Below are positions 25,252 to 33,781 of a stretch of DNA of 64,000 bases, piece by piece. The notes under the pieces were generated by a model. That model worked only from the letters and a program-made list of their open reading frames with translations, was not told the DNA's origin and did no database searches. The stretch is taken from contig NZ_FOEO01000019.1 of NCBI RefSeq assembly GCF_900110765.1, positions 23,004 to 87,003 on the forward strand. Direction: 5' to 3'. Both the position numbers and the translations under genes were made by a program. Source of the stretch: Pseudomonas sp. NFACC02 (lineage in GTDB: Bacteria > Pseudomonadota > Gammaproteobacteria > Pseudomonadales > Pseudomonadaceae). Position 1 is the stretch's first letter, and each line of letters begins with the position of its first letter.

Positions 25252-27150
25252 ATGAGCCACCAATCTGATTTGATCAGCGAGGACATCCTCGCCTATCTGG
25301 GCCAGCATGAACGCAAGGAAATGCTGCGTTTCCTGACCTGTGGCAACGTCGACGACGGCAAGAGCACGTTGATCGGGCGTCTGCTGCACGATTCCAAGAT
25401 GATTTATGAAGATCACCTGGAAGCCATCACCCGTGATTCCAAGAAGTCCGGCACGACTGGCGATGACGTCGATCTGGCGCTGCTGGTGGACGGTCTTCAG
25501 GCCGAGCGCGAGCAGGGCATCACCATTGATGTCGCGTATCGCTACTTTTCGACCGCCAAGCGCAAATTCATCATTGCCGACACCCCAGGCCATGAGCAGT
25601 ACACCCGCAACATGGCCACCGGTGCGTCCACCTGTGACCTGGCGATCATCCTGGTCGACGCCCGTTACGGCGTGCAGACCCAGACCCGTCGTCACAGTTA
25701 CATCGCCTCGTTGCTGGGCATCAAGCACATCGTGGTCGCCATCAACAAGATGGACCTCAATGGCTTCGACGAGAAAATCTTCGAGCAGATCAAGGCTGAT
25801 TACCTGGCGTTTGCCGACCGTATTGCCCTGAAACCGACCACCATGGAATTCGTTCCGATGTCGGCGCTCAAGGGCGATAACGTCGTGAACAAGAGCGAGC
25901 GTTCGCCTTGGTACACCGGCAAGTCGCTGATGGAAATCCTTGAAACCGTCGAGATTGCCAACGACCGCAACTTCGATGACCTGCGCTTCCCGGTGCAGTA
26001 CGTCAACCGCCCGAACCTCAACTTCCGTGGTTTCGCGGGAACGCTGGCCAGCGGTGTCGTGCGCAAGGGCGACGAAGTGGTGGTCTTGCCGTCGGGCAAG
26101 AGCAGCCGCGTGAAATCCATTGTCACCTTCGAGGGGGAACTGGAGCACGCAGGTCCGGGCCAGGCTGTCACGCTGACCATGGAAGACGAGATCGACATTT
26201 CCCGGGGTGACCTGTTGGTTCATGCCGACAACGTTCCTCAGGTAGCGGACTCCTTCGACGCCATGCTGGTCTGGATGGCTGAAGAGCCGATGCTGCCGGG
26301 CAAGAAATACGACATCAAGCGCGCCACGTCCTACGTGCCGGGCTCGATTGCCAGCATCACTCACCGCGTCGACGTGAACACGCTGGAAGAGGGGCCTGCC
26401 AGTGCCCTGCAGTTGAACGAGATCGGCCGGGTGAAAGTCGCCCTCGATGCGCCTATCGCGCTGGACGGCTACGACGTCAATCGCACCACGGGTGCGTTCA
26501 TCGTGATCGACCGGTTGACCAACGGCACCGTCGCGGCGGGCATGATCATCGCCAAGCCGACAGTGGCTGGCGCGGGTCATCACCACGGCGCGCTGGCGCA
26601 TGTGTCGGTCGAGGAGCGGGCTCAGCGTTTCGGCCAGAAGCCGGCGACCGTGCTGTTCAGCGGGCTGTCGGGCGCAGGCAAGAGCACGCTGGCTTACGCC
26701 GTTGAGCGCAGACTGTTCGACATGGGCCGGGCGGTATTCGTCCTCGATGGTCAGAATCTGCGTCACGACCTGAACAAGGGCCTGCCACACGATCGCGCCG
26801 GTCGCACCGAGAACTGGCGTCGTGCCGCGCACGTGGCGCGACAGTTCAACGAAGCAGGCCTGCTGACCCTGGCTGCGTTCGTTGCCCCTGATGCGGCAGG
26901 ACGTCAGAACGCCAAGGCGTTGATTGGAGAGGATCGACTGATCACCGTCTACGTCCAGGCGTCTCCTCAGGTTTGCCGCGAACGCGACCCCCAAGGTCTG
27001 TACGCTGCCGACAAGGACAACATCCCTGGCGAGTCCTTCCCGTACGACGTGCCACTGGACGCCGATCTCGTGATCGACACCCAGACGTTGAACGTGGAAG
27101 AAAGCGTCAAGCAAGTGCTGGACCTGCTGCGGGCTCGCGGCGCCATCTAA
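25252..27150 (+). CDS. cysNC: Bifunctional sulfate adenylyltransferase subunit 1 / adenylylsulfate kinase
   Basis: The 632-residue fusion couples GTP hydrolysis to APS synthesis (CysN part) and phosphorylates APS to PAPS (CysC part). The N-terminal EF-Tu-like GTPase shows GNVDDGKST (about residues 24-32), DTPGHEQY and NKMD, followed by beta-barrel domains to about residue 450. The C-terminal kinase begins with the P-loop GLSGAGKST near 474-482; the next motif is LDGQNLRHDLN, where many other APS kinases have Asp for the Gln. The ATG at 25252 is preceded by a repeat-derived GGAG; a TTG at 25222 is an alternative. Confidence 0.96.
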   Translation: MSHQSDLISEDILAYLGQHERKEMLRFLTCGNVDDGKSTLIGRLLHDSKMIYEDHLEAITRDSKKSGTTGDDVDLALLVDGLQAEREQGITIDVAYRYFSTAKRKFIIADTPGHEQYTRNMATGASTCDLAIILVDARYGVQTQTRRHSYIASLLGIKHIVVAINKMDLNGFDEKIFEQIKADYLAFADRIALKPTTMEFVPMSALKGDNVVNKSERSPWYTGKSLMEILETVEIANDRNFDDLRFPVQYVNRPNLNFRGFAGTLASGVVRKGDEVVVLPSGKSSRVKSIVTFEGELEHAGPGQAVTLTMEDEIDISRGDLLVHADNVPQVADSFDAMLVWMAEEPMLPGKKYDIKRATSYVPGSIASITHRVDVNTLEEGPASALQLNEIGRVKVALDAPIALDGYDVNRTTGAFIVIDRLTNGTVAAGMIIAKPTVAGAGHHHGALAHVSVEERAQRFGQKPATVLFSGLSGAGKSTLAYAVERRLFDMGRAVFVLDGQNLRHDLNKGLPHDRAGRTENWRRAAHVARQFNEAGLLTLAAFVAPDAAGRQNAKALIGEDRLITVYVQASPQVCRERDPQGLYAADKDNIPGESFPYDVPLDADLVIDTQTLNVEESVKQVLDLLRARGAI

Positions 27151-27170
27151 GCCCCGTTTGGCTCACAAGA

Positions 27171-27196
27171 AACCCGCCCGTAACGGCGGGTTTTTT
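27171..27196 (+). terminator. Terminator after cysNC
   Basis: The arms AACCCGCC and GGCGGGTT flank CGTAAC, with a run of T. It ends the cysD-cysNC transcript. Confidence 0.9.
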
Positions 27197-27240
27197 GTTC
27201 CACCCGATCCGGTTCACTGTGGGAGCTGCTGGAAGTTGCC

Positions 27241-27349
27241 GATCGTACCCACGCTCCGCGTGGGCACGCCGCCCGGGACGCTCAGCGTCCGAATGCAGCG
27301 CACGCGGAGCGTCCTAGGCTACATACCCACGCGGAGCGTGGGCACGATC
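27241..27349. repeat. 109-bp palindromic element, copy 1
   Basis: The element begins GATCGTACCCACGCTCCGCG and ends with nearly the reverse complement (terminal inverted repeats of about 25 bases). Inside is a hairpin GGGACGCTCAGCGTCC and a related unit GGAGCGTCC. The copy at 27389-27497 has the same length and about 95 percent of the same bases by eye. No gene is inside. It resembles a non-autonomous, MITE-like or REP-derived palindrome. Confidence 0.85.
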
Positions 27350-27388
27350 AGGGGCTCTTGCCGCAGGTTACGACGGTTGATCGTTGCC

Positions 27389-27497
27389 GATCGTTCCCAC
27401 GCTCCGCGTGGTAACGCCGCCCGGGACGCTCTGCGTCCGAATGCAGCGCACGCGTAGCGTCCTAGGCTACATACCCACGCCGAGCGTGGGCACGATC
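27389..27497. repeat. 109-bp palindromic element, copy 2
   Basis: This is the second copy, starting 148 bases after copy 1 and in the same orientation. It differs by a few substitutions (for example GTTCCCAC for GTACCCAC and GCGTAGCG for GCGGAGCG), some of which break the palindrome, so the duplication is not brand new. The 39 bases between copies contain GGTTACGACGGTTG, also seen in the repeat near 31350. Confidence 0.85.
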
Positions 27498-27523
27498 AGC
27501 ATTGGTCCTTTGCTCCAGCCCAC

Positions 27524-27562
27524 AAAAAAGCCCGCCCCTGATCACCTCAGGGGCGGGCTTTT
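27524..27562. terminator. Bidirectional terminator before yhcB/zapG
   Basis: AAAAAAGCCCGCCCCTGA and its complement TCAGGGGCGGGCTTTT form a long stem around TCACC. It ends the minus-strand gene at 27577 and would also stop plus-strand read-through from cysNC. Confidence 0.92.
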
Positions 27563-27576
27563 CGATGTATTTCTGC

Positions 27577-28014
27577 TTACTTCTTCAAGCCGTAGTGCTC
27601 ATCCAGCATGCCAGGGGTGTTCGGCATTTTTGGCGCGTAGTCCCGTGGTGGCTCGGCGGCCGTACGCGGTGGCGTCAGACGGTCGCGGGGTGCCTGAAGC
27701 GCATCCGGGTGCAGGGCGGCAAGCAGGCGTTGGCGGGTCAAGTCGTCGGTGGCCAGACGGTTGGCGCCCTCGGCGAGGTGTTCTTGTACATCCTGATAGC
27801 TTTGGGACAGCTTCTGCACCAGATTAGCCGTGCTGTTGAAGTGAGTGATCACCTCGTTCTGATACGTGTCGAAACGCTCCTGAACGTCATCCAGCTGGCG
27901 CTGAGTGCTGTTAGGCGCGGCATTGGGCAGCGCACGCGCCACGAAGAAACCGATGACTACACCGGCGATCAGGGCAATAGTCGGCAGCAACCAAACTAAG
28001 AGCGAGTAATCCAC
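27577..28014 (-). CDS. zapG: YhcB/ZapG family inner-membrane protein (DUF1043)
   Basis: The 145-residue protein has one N-terminal membrane helix (about residues 5-27) followed by a cytosolic coiled coil (about 37-90) and a proline-rich tail ending in HYGLKK. This is the YhcB/ZapG/LapD family, which in E. coli links cell division, peptidoglycan and envelope synthesis. The position next to cysNC and the hydrolase is conserved in Pseudomonas. The ATG is preceded by AGGAAG; a strong terminator follows. Confidence 0.88.
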   Translation of the reverse strand: MDYSLLVWLLPTIALIAGVVIGFFVARALPNAAPNSTQRQLDDVQERFDTYQNEVITHFNSTANLVQKLSQSYQDVQEHLAEGANRLATDDLTRQRLLAALHPDALQAPRDRLTPPRTAAEPPRDYAPKMPNTPGMLDEHYGLKK

Positions 28015-28159
28015 GAGTCCTTCCTCTATAAACGGCTTTGCTTTACGTTAACGGCTCGAACCTGCGCTGTATAGCGGCGACGCGTCGCCGACATGCCAGC
28101 CACAGACAATCAGCTAGACGAGTCGACCCAATTGAAGGTCACGGAGTTCATTCTTGCTC

Positions 28160-28789
28160 ATGCGTGAAACCCCTGTATTCATCGACGGCCCCGTGGGCCA
28201 ACTCGAAGCCCTGTACCTTGACCCGGAGGGGGCCAAGGGCGTGGCGCTGATATGCCATCCTAACCCGGTTCAGGGCGGCACGATGCTCAATAAAGTGATC
28301 TCGACCTTGCAACGCACGGCGCGCGACGCCGGGTACATCACCCTGCGTTTCAATTATCGTGGCGTTGGCGCCAGTGCCGGCAGCTCGGACATGGGGCAAG
28401 GCGAGGTCGATGATGCGCAAGCCGCTGCGTCGTGGCTGCGGGAAAAACACCCGGATCTGCCAATGACCTTGTTCGGATTTTCCTTCGGTGGATTCGTTGC
28501 GGCCACGCTGGGCGGGCGTCTCGAAGCCAAAGGCGAAACATTGGGTCACCTGTTCATGGTCGCGCCCGCGGTCATGCGTATCGCCGATCCGAGCACGCTG
28601 CCACAGAAGGGCCCTTTGACCGTGATTCAGCCTGAAACCGACGAAGTGGTCGACCCACAACTCGTCTATGCCTGGTCTGACGCACTGTCGCGCCCCCATG
28701 AGCTGCTGAAAGTGGCAGAATGCGGACACTTTTTCCACGGCAAGCTGACCGACCTCAAGGATCTGGTCCTGCCGCGCCTTTCGAACTGA
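28160..28789 (+). CDS. Alpha/beta hydrolase, uncharacterised
   Basis: The 209-residue protein is a small serine hydrolase: the nucleophile elbow GFSFGG is near residues 104-109, an acid residue in PETDEVVD near 162-169 and the histidine in ECGHFFHG near 191-198 complete a likely triad, and CHPNPVQGGTMLNK forms the oxyanion-side loop. It belongs to the YkuL/OsmC-less dienelactone-hydrolase-like group found beside trpS in Pseudomonas; the substrate is unknown. The ATG at 28160 matches usual family starts, but a TTG at 28154 has better spacing from GGAG (28143-28146), so the protein may carry two extra residues. It lies 27 bases before trpS and may be co-transcribed. Confidence 0.85.
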   Translation: MRETPVFIDGPVGQLEALYLDPEGAKGVALICHPNPVQGGTMLNKVISTLQRTARDAGYITLRFNYRGVGASAGSSDMGQGEVDDAQAAASWLREKHPDLPMTLFGFSFGGFVAATLGGRLEAKGETLGHLFMVAPAVMRIADPSTLPQKGPLTVIQPETDEVVDPQLVYAWSDALSRPHELLKVAECGHFFHGKLTDLKDLVLPRLSN

Positions 28790-28816
28790 TCGCAGCACCC
28801 AAATAAGCGACTAGCC

Positions 28817-30166
28817 ATGACCACTCGTATCCTGACCGGTATTACCACCACCGGTACGCCACACTTGGGCAACTACGCGGGCGCCATTCGCCCGGCCATC
28901 GTTGCCAGCCGCCAGAGCGATGCCGACTCGTTCTACTTTTTGGCCGACTATCACGCCCTGATCAAATGCGATGACCCGCTTCGCATTCAGCGCTCGCGTC
29001 TGGAAATCGCCGCGACCTGGCTGGCCGCCGGCCTCGATGTCGATCGCGTGACCTTCTATCGCCAGTCCGACATCCCGGAAATCCCTGAACTGACCTGGCT
29101 GTTGACCTGCGTCGCCGGCAAAGGCCTGCTCAATCGCGCCCACGCCTACAAAGCGTCGGTCGACAAGAACGTCGAAGCCGGTGAAGACCCGGACGCCGGT
29201 ATCACCATGGGCCTGTTCAGCTACCCGGTGCTGATGGCCGCTGACATCCTGATGTTCAACGCCCACCAGGTGCCTGTCGGGCGCGACCAGATTCAGCACG
29301 TCGAGATGGCCCGTGACATCGGCCAGCGTTTCAACCACCTGTTCGGCAAGGGCAAGGAATTCTTCGTGATGCCTGAAGCGCTGATCGAAGAGAGCGTGGC
29401 GACGTTGCCAGGCCTTGACGGCCGCAAGATGTCGAAGAGCTACGACAACACCATCCCGTTGTTCAGCAGCGCCAAGGAGATGAAGGACGCGATTTCGCGC
29501 ATCGTCACCGACTCGCGTCTGCCCGGCGAGGCCAAGGACCCGGACAACTCGCACCTGTTCACTCTGTATCAGGCCTTCGCGACCCCGGAACAAAGCCATG
29601 AATTCCGTACCGATCTGCTTCAGGGGCTGGGCTGGGGCGACGCCAAGCAACGCCTGTTCCAGTTGCTGGACAGTGAGTTGGGTGAGGCACGCGAGAACTA
29701 CCATCGTCTGATTGAGCGTCCAGCCGATCTGGAGGACATCCTGCAGGCTGGTGCACAGAAAGCTCGTCGTATCGCGACGCCGTTTCTGGGTGAGCTGCGT
29801 GAAGCGGTCGGCCTGAGGTCGTTCCGCGAAACCACGCAAACCGTCGCGGCCCCCAAGAAGAAGGCCAGTAAAGGTGCGCGCTTCGTGAGTTTCCGCGAAG
29901 AAGACGGCAGCTTCCGTTTCCGGTTGCTGGCGGCCGATGGCGAGCAATTGCTGCTGTCGCGCTCTTTCGCCGACGGCAAGACGGCTGGCGCGGTGACCAG
30001 GCAACTGCAGCAAGGCGATGATCTGGACATTCGGACGGAAGGTGACGCCTTCACCGTATGGCTGGAAGGCGCCTGTGTTGCTGACAGTCCGACGTTCGCC
30101 GATGCCGCTGCCCGCGATGCTGCCGTCGAGCGCCTGAAACTGGCCTTGGCGCCGCAACAGGATTAA
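28817..30166 (+). CDS. trpS: Tryptophan-tRNA ligase, long form with C-terminal extension
   Basis: The class I synthetase charges tRNA-Trp. The 449-residue protein shows the HIGH-like motif PHLGNY near residues 15-20 and KMSKS at about 203-207. After the normal catalytic part (to about 330) there is an extension of about 110 residues joined by a lysine-rich linker (KKKASKGARF). The extension contains FRFRLLAADGEQLLLSRSFADG, which resembles YegP-type (DUF1508) repeats. Such long forms are known in pseudomonads; the role of the extension is not clear. Confidence 0.95.
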   Translation: MTTRILTGITTTGTPHLGNYAGAIRPAIVASRQSDADSFYFLADYHALIKCDDPLRIQRSRLEIAATWLAAGLDVDRVTFYRQSDIPEIPELTWLLTCVAGKGLLNRAHAYKASVDKNVEAGEDPDAGITMGLFSYPVLMAADILMFNAHQVPVGRDQIQHVEMARDIGQRFNHLFGKGKEFFVMPEALIEESVATLPGLDGRKMSKSYDNTIPLFSSAKEMKDAISRIVTDSRLPGEAKDPDNSHLFTLYQAFATPEQSHEFRTDLLQGLGWGDAKQRLFQLLDSELGEARENYHRLIERPADLEDILQAGAQKARRIATPFLGELREAVGLRSFRETTQTVAAPKKKASKGARFVSFREEDGSFRFRLLAADGEQLLLSRSFADGKTAGAVTRQLQQGDDLDIRTEGDAFTVWLEGACVADSPTFADAAARDAAVERLKLALAPQQD

Positions 30167-30177
30167 TTGCCATTGCA

Positions 30178-30209
30178 ACGGGCCATCGCTACAGTGGCGG
30201 CCCGTTTTT
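30178..30209 (+). terminator. Terminator after trpS
   Basis: ACGGGCC and GGCCCGT pair over 7 bp around a 14-base loop and are followed by five T. It separates trpS from zapE, whose start lies 24 bases further. Confidence 0.7.
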
Positions 30210-30232
30210 GCTACCTAGCTAACGTAACGACT

Positions 30233-31327
30233 ATGACCCCCCTAGAAAGCTATCAGAACGACCTCAAGAAACCTGAATTCTTCCACGACGCCGCTCAGGA
30301 AAACGCTGTGCGTCATCTCCAGCGTCTGTATGACGATCTGGTCGCTGCCCACGAGAGCAAGCCTGGCCTGTTAGGCAAGCTGTTCGGCAAGAAAGAAGTC
30401 ACGGTGATCAAAGGCCTGTATTTCTGGGGAGGCGTCGGCCGTGGCAAGACTTACCTGGTCGATACGTTCTTCGAGGCGCTTCCTTTTCAAGACAAGATGC
30501 GCACCCACTTCCACCGCTTCATGAAGCGTGTGCATGAAGAAATGAAGAACCTCAAGGGGGAGAAGAACCCGCTGACCCTGATTGCCAGGCAGTTCGCGCG
30601 TGAAGCCCGGGTTATCTGCTTCGATGAATTCTTTGTGTCCGACATCACCGACGCCATGATCCTCGGCACGCTGATGGAAGAGCTGTTCAAGAACGGCGTG
30701 ACGCTGGTGGCAACCTCGAACATCGTGCCGGACGGTCTGTACAAGGACGGTCTGCAGCGCGCACGCTTCTTGCCCGCCATTGCGCTGATCAAACAGAACA
30801 CGGACATCGTCAACGTCGACAGCGGGGTGGATTACCGCTTGCGTCACCTGGAGCAGGCTGAACTGTTCCATTTCCCGCTCAACGAAGCGGCCCAGGAGAG
30901 CATGCGCAAGAGCTTCCGCGCGCTGACCCCTGAGTGCACCAAAGCGGTGGAAAACGATGTGCTGATCATCGAGAACCGTCAGATCAAGGCGATTCGCACG
31001 TGCGACGACGTGGCCTGGTTCGATTTCCGCGAGCTGTGCGACGGTCCACGTAGCCAGAACGACTACATCGAACTCGGCAAGATCTTCCACGCCGTGTTGC
31101 TCAGCGGCGTCGAGCAGATGAGCGTCACCACCGACGACATCGCCCGTCGCTTCATCAACATGGTCGACGAGTTCTACGACCGCAACGTCAAGTTGATCAT
31201 CTCGGCGGAAGTCGAACTGAAGGACCTGTACACCGGCGGCCGCCTGAACTTCGAGTTCCAGCGCACGTTGAGTCGTCTGCTGGAAATGCAGTCCCACGAA
31301 TTCCTGTCCCGCGCGCATAAGCCCTGA
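30233..31327 (+). CDS. zapE: Cell division ATPase ZapE (AFG1 family)
   Basis: The 364-residue AAA-like P-loop ATPase modulates FtsZ ring assembly, mostly under stress, and is the homologue of mitochondrial AFG1. Walker A GGVGRGKT is near residues 66-73 and Walker B VICFDEFFV near 126-134. The start at 30233 gives the conserved MTPLESYQNDL; upstream in-frame sequence crosses the trpS terminator. A bidirectional terminator follows after a degenerate REP. Confidence 0.93.
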   Translation: MTPLESYQNDLKKPEFFHDAAQENAVRHLQRLYDDLVAAHESKPGLLGKLFGKKEVTVIKGLYFWGGVGRGKTYLVDTFFEALPFQDKMRTHFHRFMKRVHEEMKNLKGEKNPLTLIARQFAREARVICFDEFFVSDITDAMILGTLMEELFKNGVTLVATSNIVPDGLYKDGLQRARFLPAIALIKQNTDIVNVDSGVDYRLRHLEQAELFHFPLNEAAQESMRKSFRALTPECTKAVENDVLIIENRQIKAIRTCDDVAWFDFRELCDGPRSQNDYIELGKIFHAVLLSGVEQMSVTTDDIARRFINMVDEFYDRNVKLIISAEVELKDLYTGGRLNFEFQRTLSRLLEMQSHEFLSRAHKP

Positions 31328-31337
31328 CACCGCAATA

Positions 31338-31439
31338 CCTGTGAGAGCTGCCGGAGGTTACGACGGTGGCGAACGCGGAGTGTCAGTCGCCGGATCCGGT
31401 GCAGACTCACCGCATTCGCCAGCAAGCCGGCTCCTACCA
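31338..31439. repeat. Degenerate REP pair after zapE
   Basis: The right half (31411-31439) is the reverse complement of the common Pseudomonas REP GTAGGAGCCGGCTTGCTGGC, and a worn left half TGTGAGAGCTGCCGGAGG starts near 31342. The left half includes GGAGGTTACGACGGTGG, similar to the spacer between the 109-bp palindromes at about 27365. Confidence 0.65.
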
Positions 31440-31450
31440 TCACGTTTCGC

Positions 31451-31482
31451 AAAAAAAGCCCTGCATCGCTGCAGGGCTTTTT
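31451..31482. terminator. Bidirectional terminator between zapE and the AraC regulator
   Basis: The arms AGCCCTGCA and TGCAGGGCT flank TCGC, with seven A on the left and five T on the right, serving both convergent genes. Confidence 0.92.
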
Positions 31483-31485
31483 GTT

Positions 31486-32481
31486 TCAGGCCGCCTGCTG
31501 AAACTGCTGGCGGTATTGATTTGGTGACAGGTCGGTGTGTTGCCGGAACAGTCGGGCAAAGAAGCTGGCATCGTCGTAGCCGACTTCGTAGCTGATGGTC
31601 TTGATGCTTTTGCGTGACCCCGACAACAGGCCCTTGGCGGTTTCGATACGCAGACGTTGCAGGTAATGCAGGGGCTTGTCGCCCGTCGCGGTCTGGAAGC
31701 GGCGCATGAAATTGCGAATGCTCATGCCGTGTTCGCGCGCCACGTCCTCGAAGCGGAATTTGTCGGCGAAGTGCTCTTCGAGCCAGTGCTGGATCTGCAG
31801 GATGATCACGTCCTGGTGCAGCTTCTGCCCGCCGAACCCCATGCGGCCCGGCGCGTAGCTGCGCTGGACTTCGTACAGGATGTCTCGCGCAACGGTCTGC
31901 GCCACATTGGCGCCGCAGAAGCGCTCGATCAGGTAGATATAAAGATCGCACGCCGAGATCGTGCCGCCCGCGCAATACAGGTTGTCGGCATCGGTCAGGT
32001 GTTTTTCCTGGTTAAGCAGCACCTTCGGGAAGCGTTCGGCGAACTCGTTGAAGAAGCGCCAGTAGGTGGTCGCTTCCTTGCCATCGAGCAGACCGGCCTC
32101 GGCCAGCCAGAACACGCCGCTGGCTTCGCCGCACAAGACCGCGCCTCGGGCGTGCTGTTCGCGCAACCAGGGCAGAATCTGCGGATAGCGCGCACGCAGG
32201 GTGTCGAAGTTCTCGACGAAGGTCGGAAGGATGATGATGTCGGCGTTTTCCAGCGTGCCGTCGACCGGCAACACGACCTCGCTGAAACTGCGCACCTGTT
32301 GGCCGTCCGGGCTGACCAGTCGGGTTTCGAACGCAGGCTTCAAGCCCTGGCCCAACTGTTTGCCGTAACGCAGGCTGGCCAGATGAAAGAAGTCTTTGGC
32401 CTGGGTGAGGGTGGAAGCGAAAATTCCGTCGATCGCGAGAATGCTGACGCGCCGCAACGGCGCGGAGTGTTGAATAGACAT
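31486..32481 (-). CDS. AraC/XylS-type regulator with DJ-1/PfpI-like N-terminal domain (GlxA family)
   Basis: The 331-residue transcription factor has an N-terminal class I glutamine amidotransferase-like domain (about residues 10-190) and a C-terminal AraC DNA-binding domain with two helix-turn-helices (about 225-325, including SIRNFMRRFQTATGDKPLHYLQRLRI and the GYDDASFFARLFRQ block split over them). The domain keeps the nucleophile-elbow-like cysteine in VLCGEASGVFWLAEAG, but the family TTHW is TTYW here, so a sensing role is likelier than catalysis. Relatives such as GbdR, CdhR and ArgR control amine or amino acid use. It diverges from an acyl-CoA dehydrogenase gene, a possible target. Confidence 0.9.
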   Translation of the reverse strand: MSIQHSAPLRRVSILAIDGIFASTLTQAKDFFHLASLRYGKQLGQGLKPAFETRLVSPDGQQVRSFSEVVLPVDGTLENADIIILPTFVENFDTLRARYPQILPWLREQHARGAVLCGEASGVFWLAEAGLLDGKEATTYWRFFNEFAERFPKVLLNQEKHLTDADNLYCAGGTISACDLYIYLIERFCGANVAQTVARDILYEVQRSYAPGRMGFGGQKLHQDVIILQIQHWLEEHFADKFRFEDVAREHGMSIRNFMRRFQTATGDKPLHYLQRLRIETAKGLLSGSRKSIKTISYEVGYDDASFFARLFRQHTDLSPNQYRQQFQQAA

Positions 32482-32626
32482 AATCTGTTGTTCTTATATG
32501 GGAAAGTGGTCAAGCAACGGCGTGATCGTCTTATTTTTTGTCGGATGTGTCCAGTGTCGTCGTCATCCGGCCCGGCATACGCTCTGACAGCGATTGTCCG
32601 ACCCTCCCTCCAGCCCAAGGTGCCCC

Positions 32627-33763
32627 ATGCTTCCAAGAACGCTTTTCAGCTCCGAGCACGAGCTTTTCCGTGACAGCGTCCGCAAGTTTCTCGAACAGGA
32701 AGCCGCACCGTTTCATGCGCGATGGGAAAAGCAGGGGCATGTCGACCGTGCGCTCTGGAACAAGGCGGGGGAGCAGGGGATGTTGTGTTCGCACCTGCCG
32801 GAGGAATACGGCGGCATGGCGGCGGACTTCCTGTACACCACGGTGGTGATCGAAGAAATCTACCGGTTGGGTCTGACGGGCATCGGATTTTCCCTGCATT
32901 CGGACATCGTTGCTCCCTATATCCTGCATTACGGCAGCGAGGCCCTGAAGCAGAAGTACTTGCCGAAAATGGTGTCGGGGGAGCTGGTGACGGCCATCGC
33001 GATGACCGAGCCTGGAGCGGGCTCCGATCTTCAGGGCGTCAAAACGACAGCCGTGCTGGAGGGTGACGAGTACGTGATCAACGGCTCCAAGACGTTCATC
33101 ACCAACGGGTTTCTCGCGGATCTGGTGATCGTGGTGGCCAAGACCGACCCCAAGGCGGGGGCCAAAGGTACGAGTCTCTTCCTTGTCGAGGCGGGAACGC
33201 CGGGTTTCGAGAAGGGCAAGCGTCTGGAAAAAGTCGGCATGAAGGCCCAGGACACGTCGGAATTGTTCTTTCAGGACGTAAGAGTGCCCAAGGAAAACCT
33301 GCTGGGGCAGGCGGGGATGGGATTCGCCTACCTGATGCAGGAGTTGCCGCAGGAACGTCTTACCGTGGCCATTGGCGCCCTTGCGTCGGCCGAGGCGGCG
33401 TTGCAATGGACATTGGCCTACACGCGTGAGCGCAAGGCATTTGGACAAGCCATCGCTGATTTCCAGAATACGCGCTTCAAACTGGCTGAGATCGCCACCG
33501 AAGTGCAGATCGGCCGCACGTTCATCGATCAGTGTCTGGCATTGCATCTGGAGGGCAAGCTCGATGTACCGACCGCCGCGATGGCCAAGTACTGGTCCAC
33601 CGACCTGCAGTGCAAGGTGCTGGACGAGTGCGTGCAATTGCATGGTGGTTACGGCTTCATGTGGGAATACCCGATTGCGCGGGCGTGGGCGGATGCGCGG
33701 GTGCAGCGGATTTATGCAGGGACCAACGAAATCATGAAGGAGATCATCGCGCGATCGTTGTAG
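32627..33763 (+). CDS. Acyl-CoA dehydrogenase, long-chain-type
   Basis: The 378-residue FAD flavoprotein should oxidise an acyl-CoA to the trans-2-enoyl-CoA. The family signatures AMTEPGAGSDLQGVKT (about residues 125-140) and QLHGGYGFMWEYPIARAWADAR (split, about 336-357) are present. The C-terminal loop reads IYAGTNEIMKEI: alanine stands where medium-chain enzymes have the catalytic glutamate, and the base is expected in the helix around QELPQERL (about 241-248), as in long-chain and isovaleryl-CoA types. The ATG at 32627 has AAGG seven bases upstream. The substrate cannot be told. The divergent AraC-type regulator is a candidate controller. Confidence 0.9.
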   Translation: MLPRTLFSSEHELFRDSVRKFLEQEAAPFHARWEKQGHVDRALWNKAGEQGMLCSHLPEEYGGMAADFLYTTVVIEEIYRLGLTGIGFSLHSDIVAPYILHYGSEALKQKYLPKMVSGELVTAIAMTEPGAGSDLQGVKTTAVLEGDEYVINGSKTFITNGFLADLVIVVAKTDPKAGAKGTSLFLVEAGTPGFEKGKRLEKVGMKAQDTSELFFQDVRVPKENLLGQAGMGFAYLMQELPQERLTVAIGALASAEAALQWTLAYTRERKAFGQAIADFQNTRFKLAEIATEVQIGRTFIDQCLALHLEGKLDVPTAAMAKYWSTDLQCKVLDECVQLHGGYGFMWEYPIARAWADARVQRIYAGTNEIMKEIIARSL

Positions 33764-33781
33764 GCGTAGTGGCTCAATCGT

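Noticed and set aside
25195..27114. A 639-codon open frame on the minus strand
   Set aside because: It is the complement of cysNC in a GC-rich frame; the protein has no recognisable domain and the plus-strand gene is certain.
27241..27497. CRISPR array
   Set aside because: There are only two long palindromes, with no regular short repeat-spacer pattern and no cas genes in the window.
27158..27999. Several plus-strand open frames across the repeat island and over zapG
   Set aside because: They translate the palindromes into repetitive Arg/Ser-rich protein and run antisense to zapG; no ribosome-binding site or family match.
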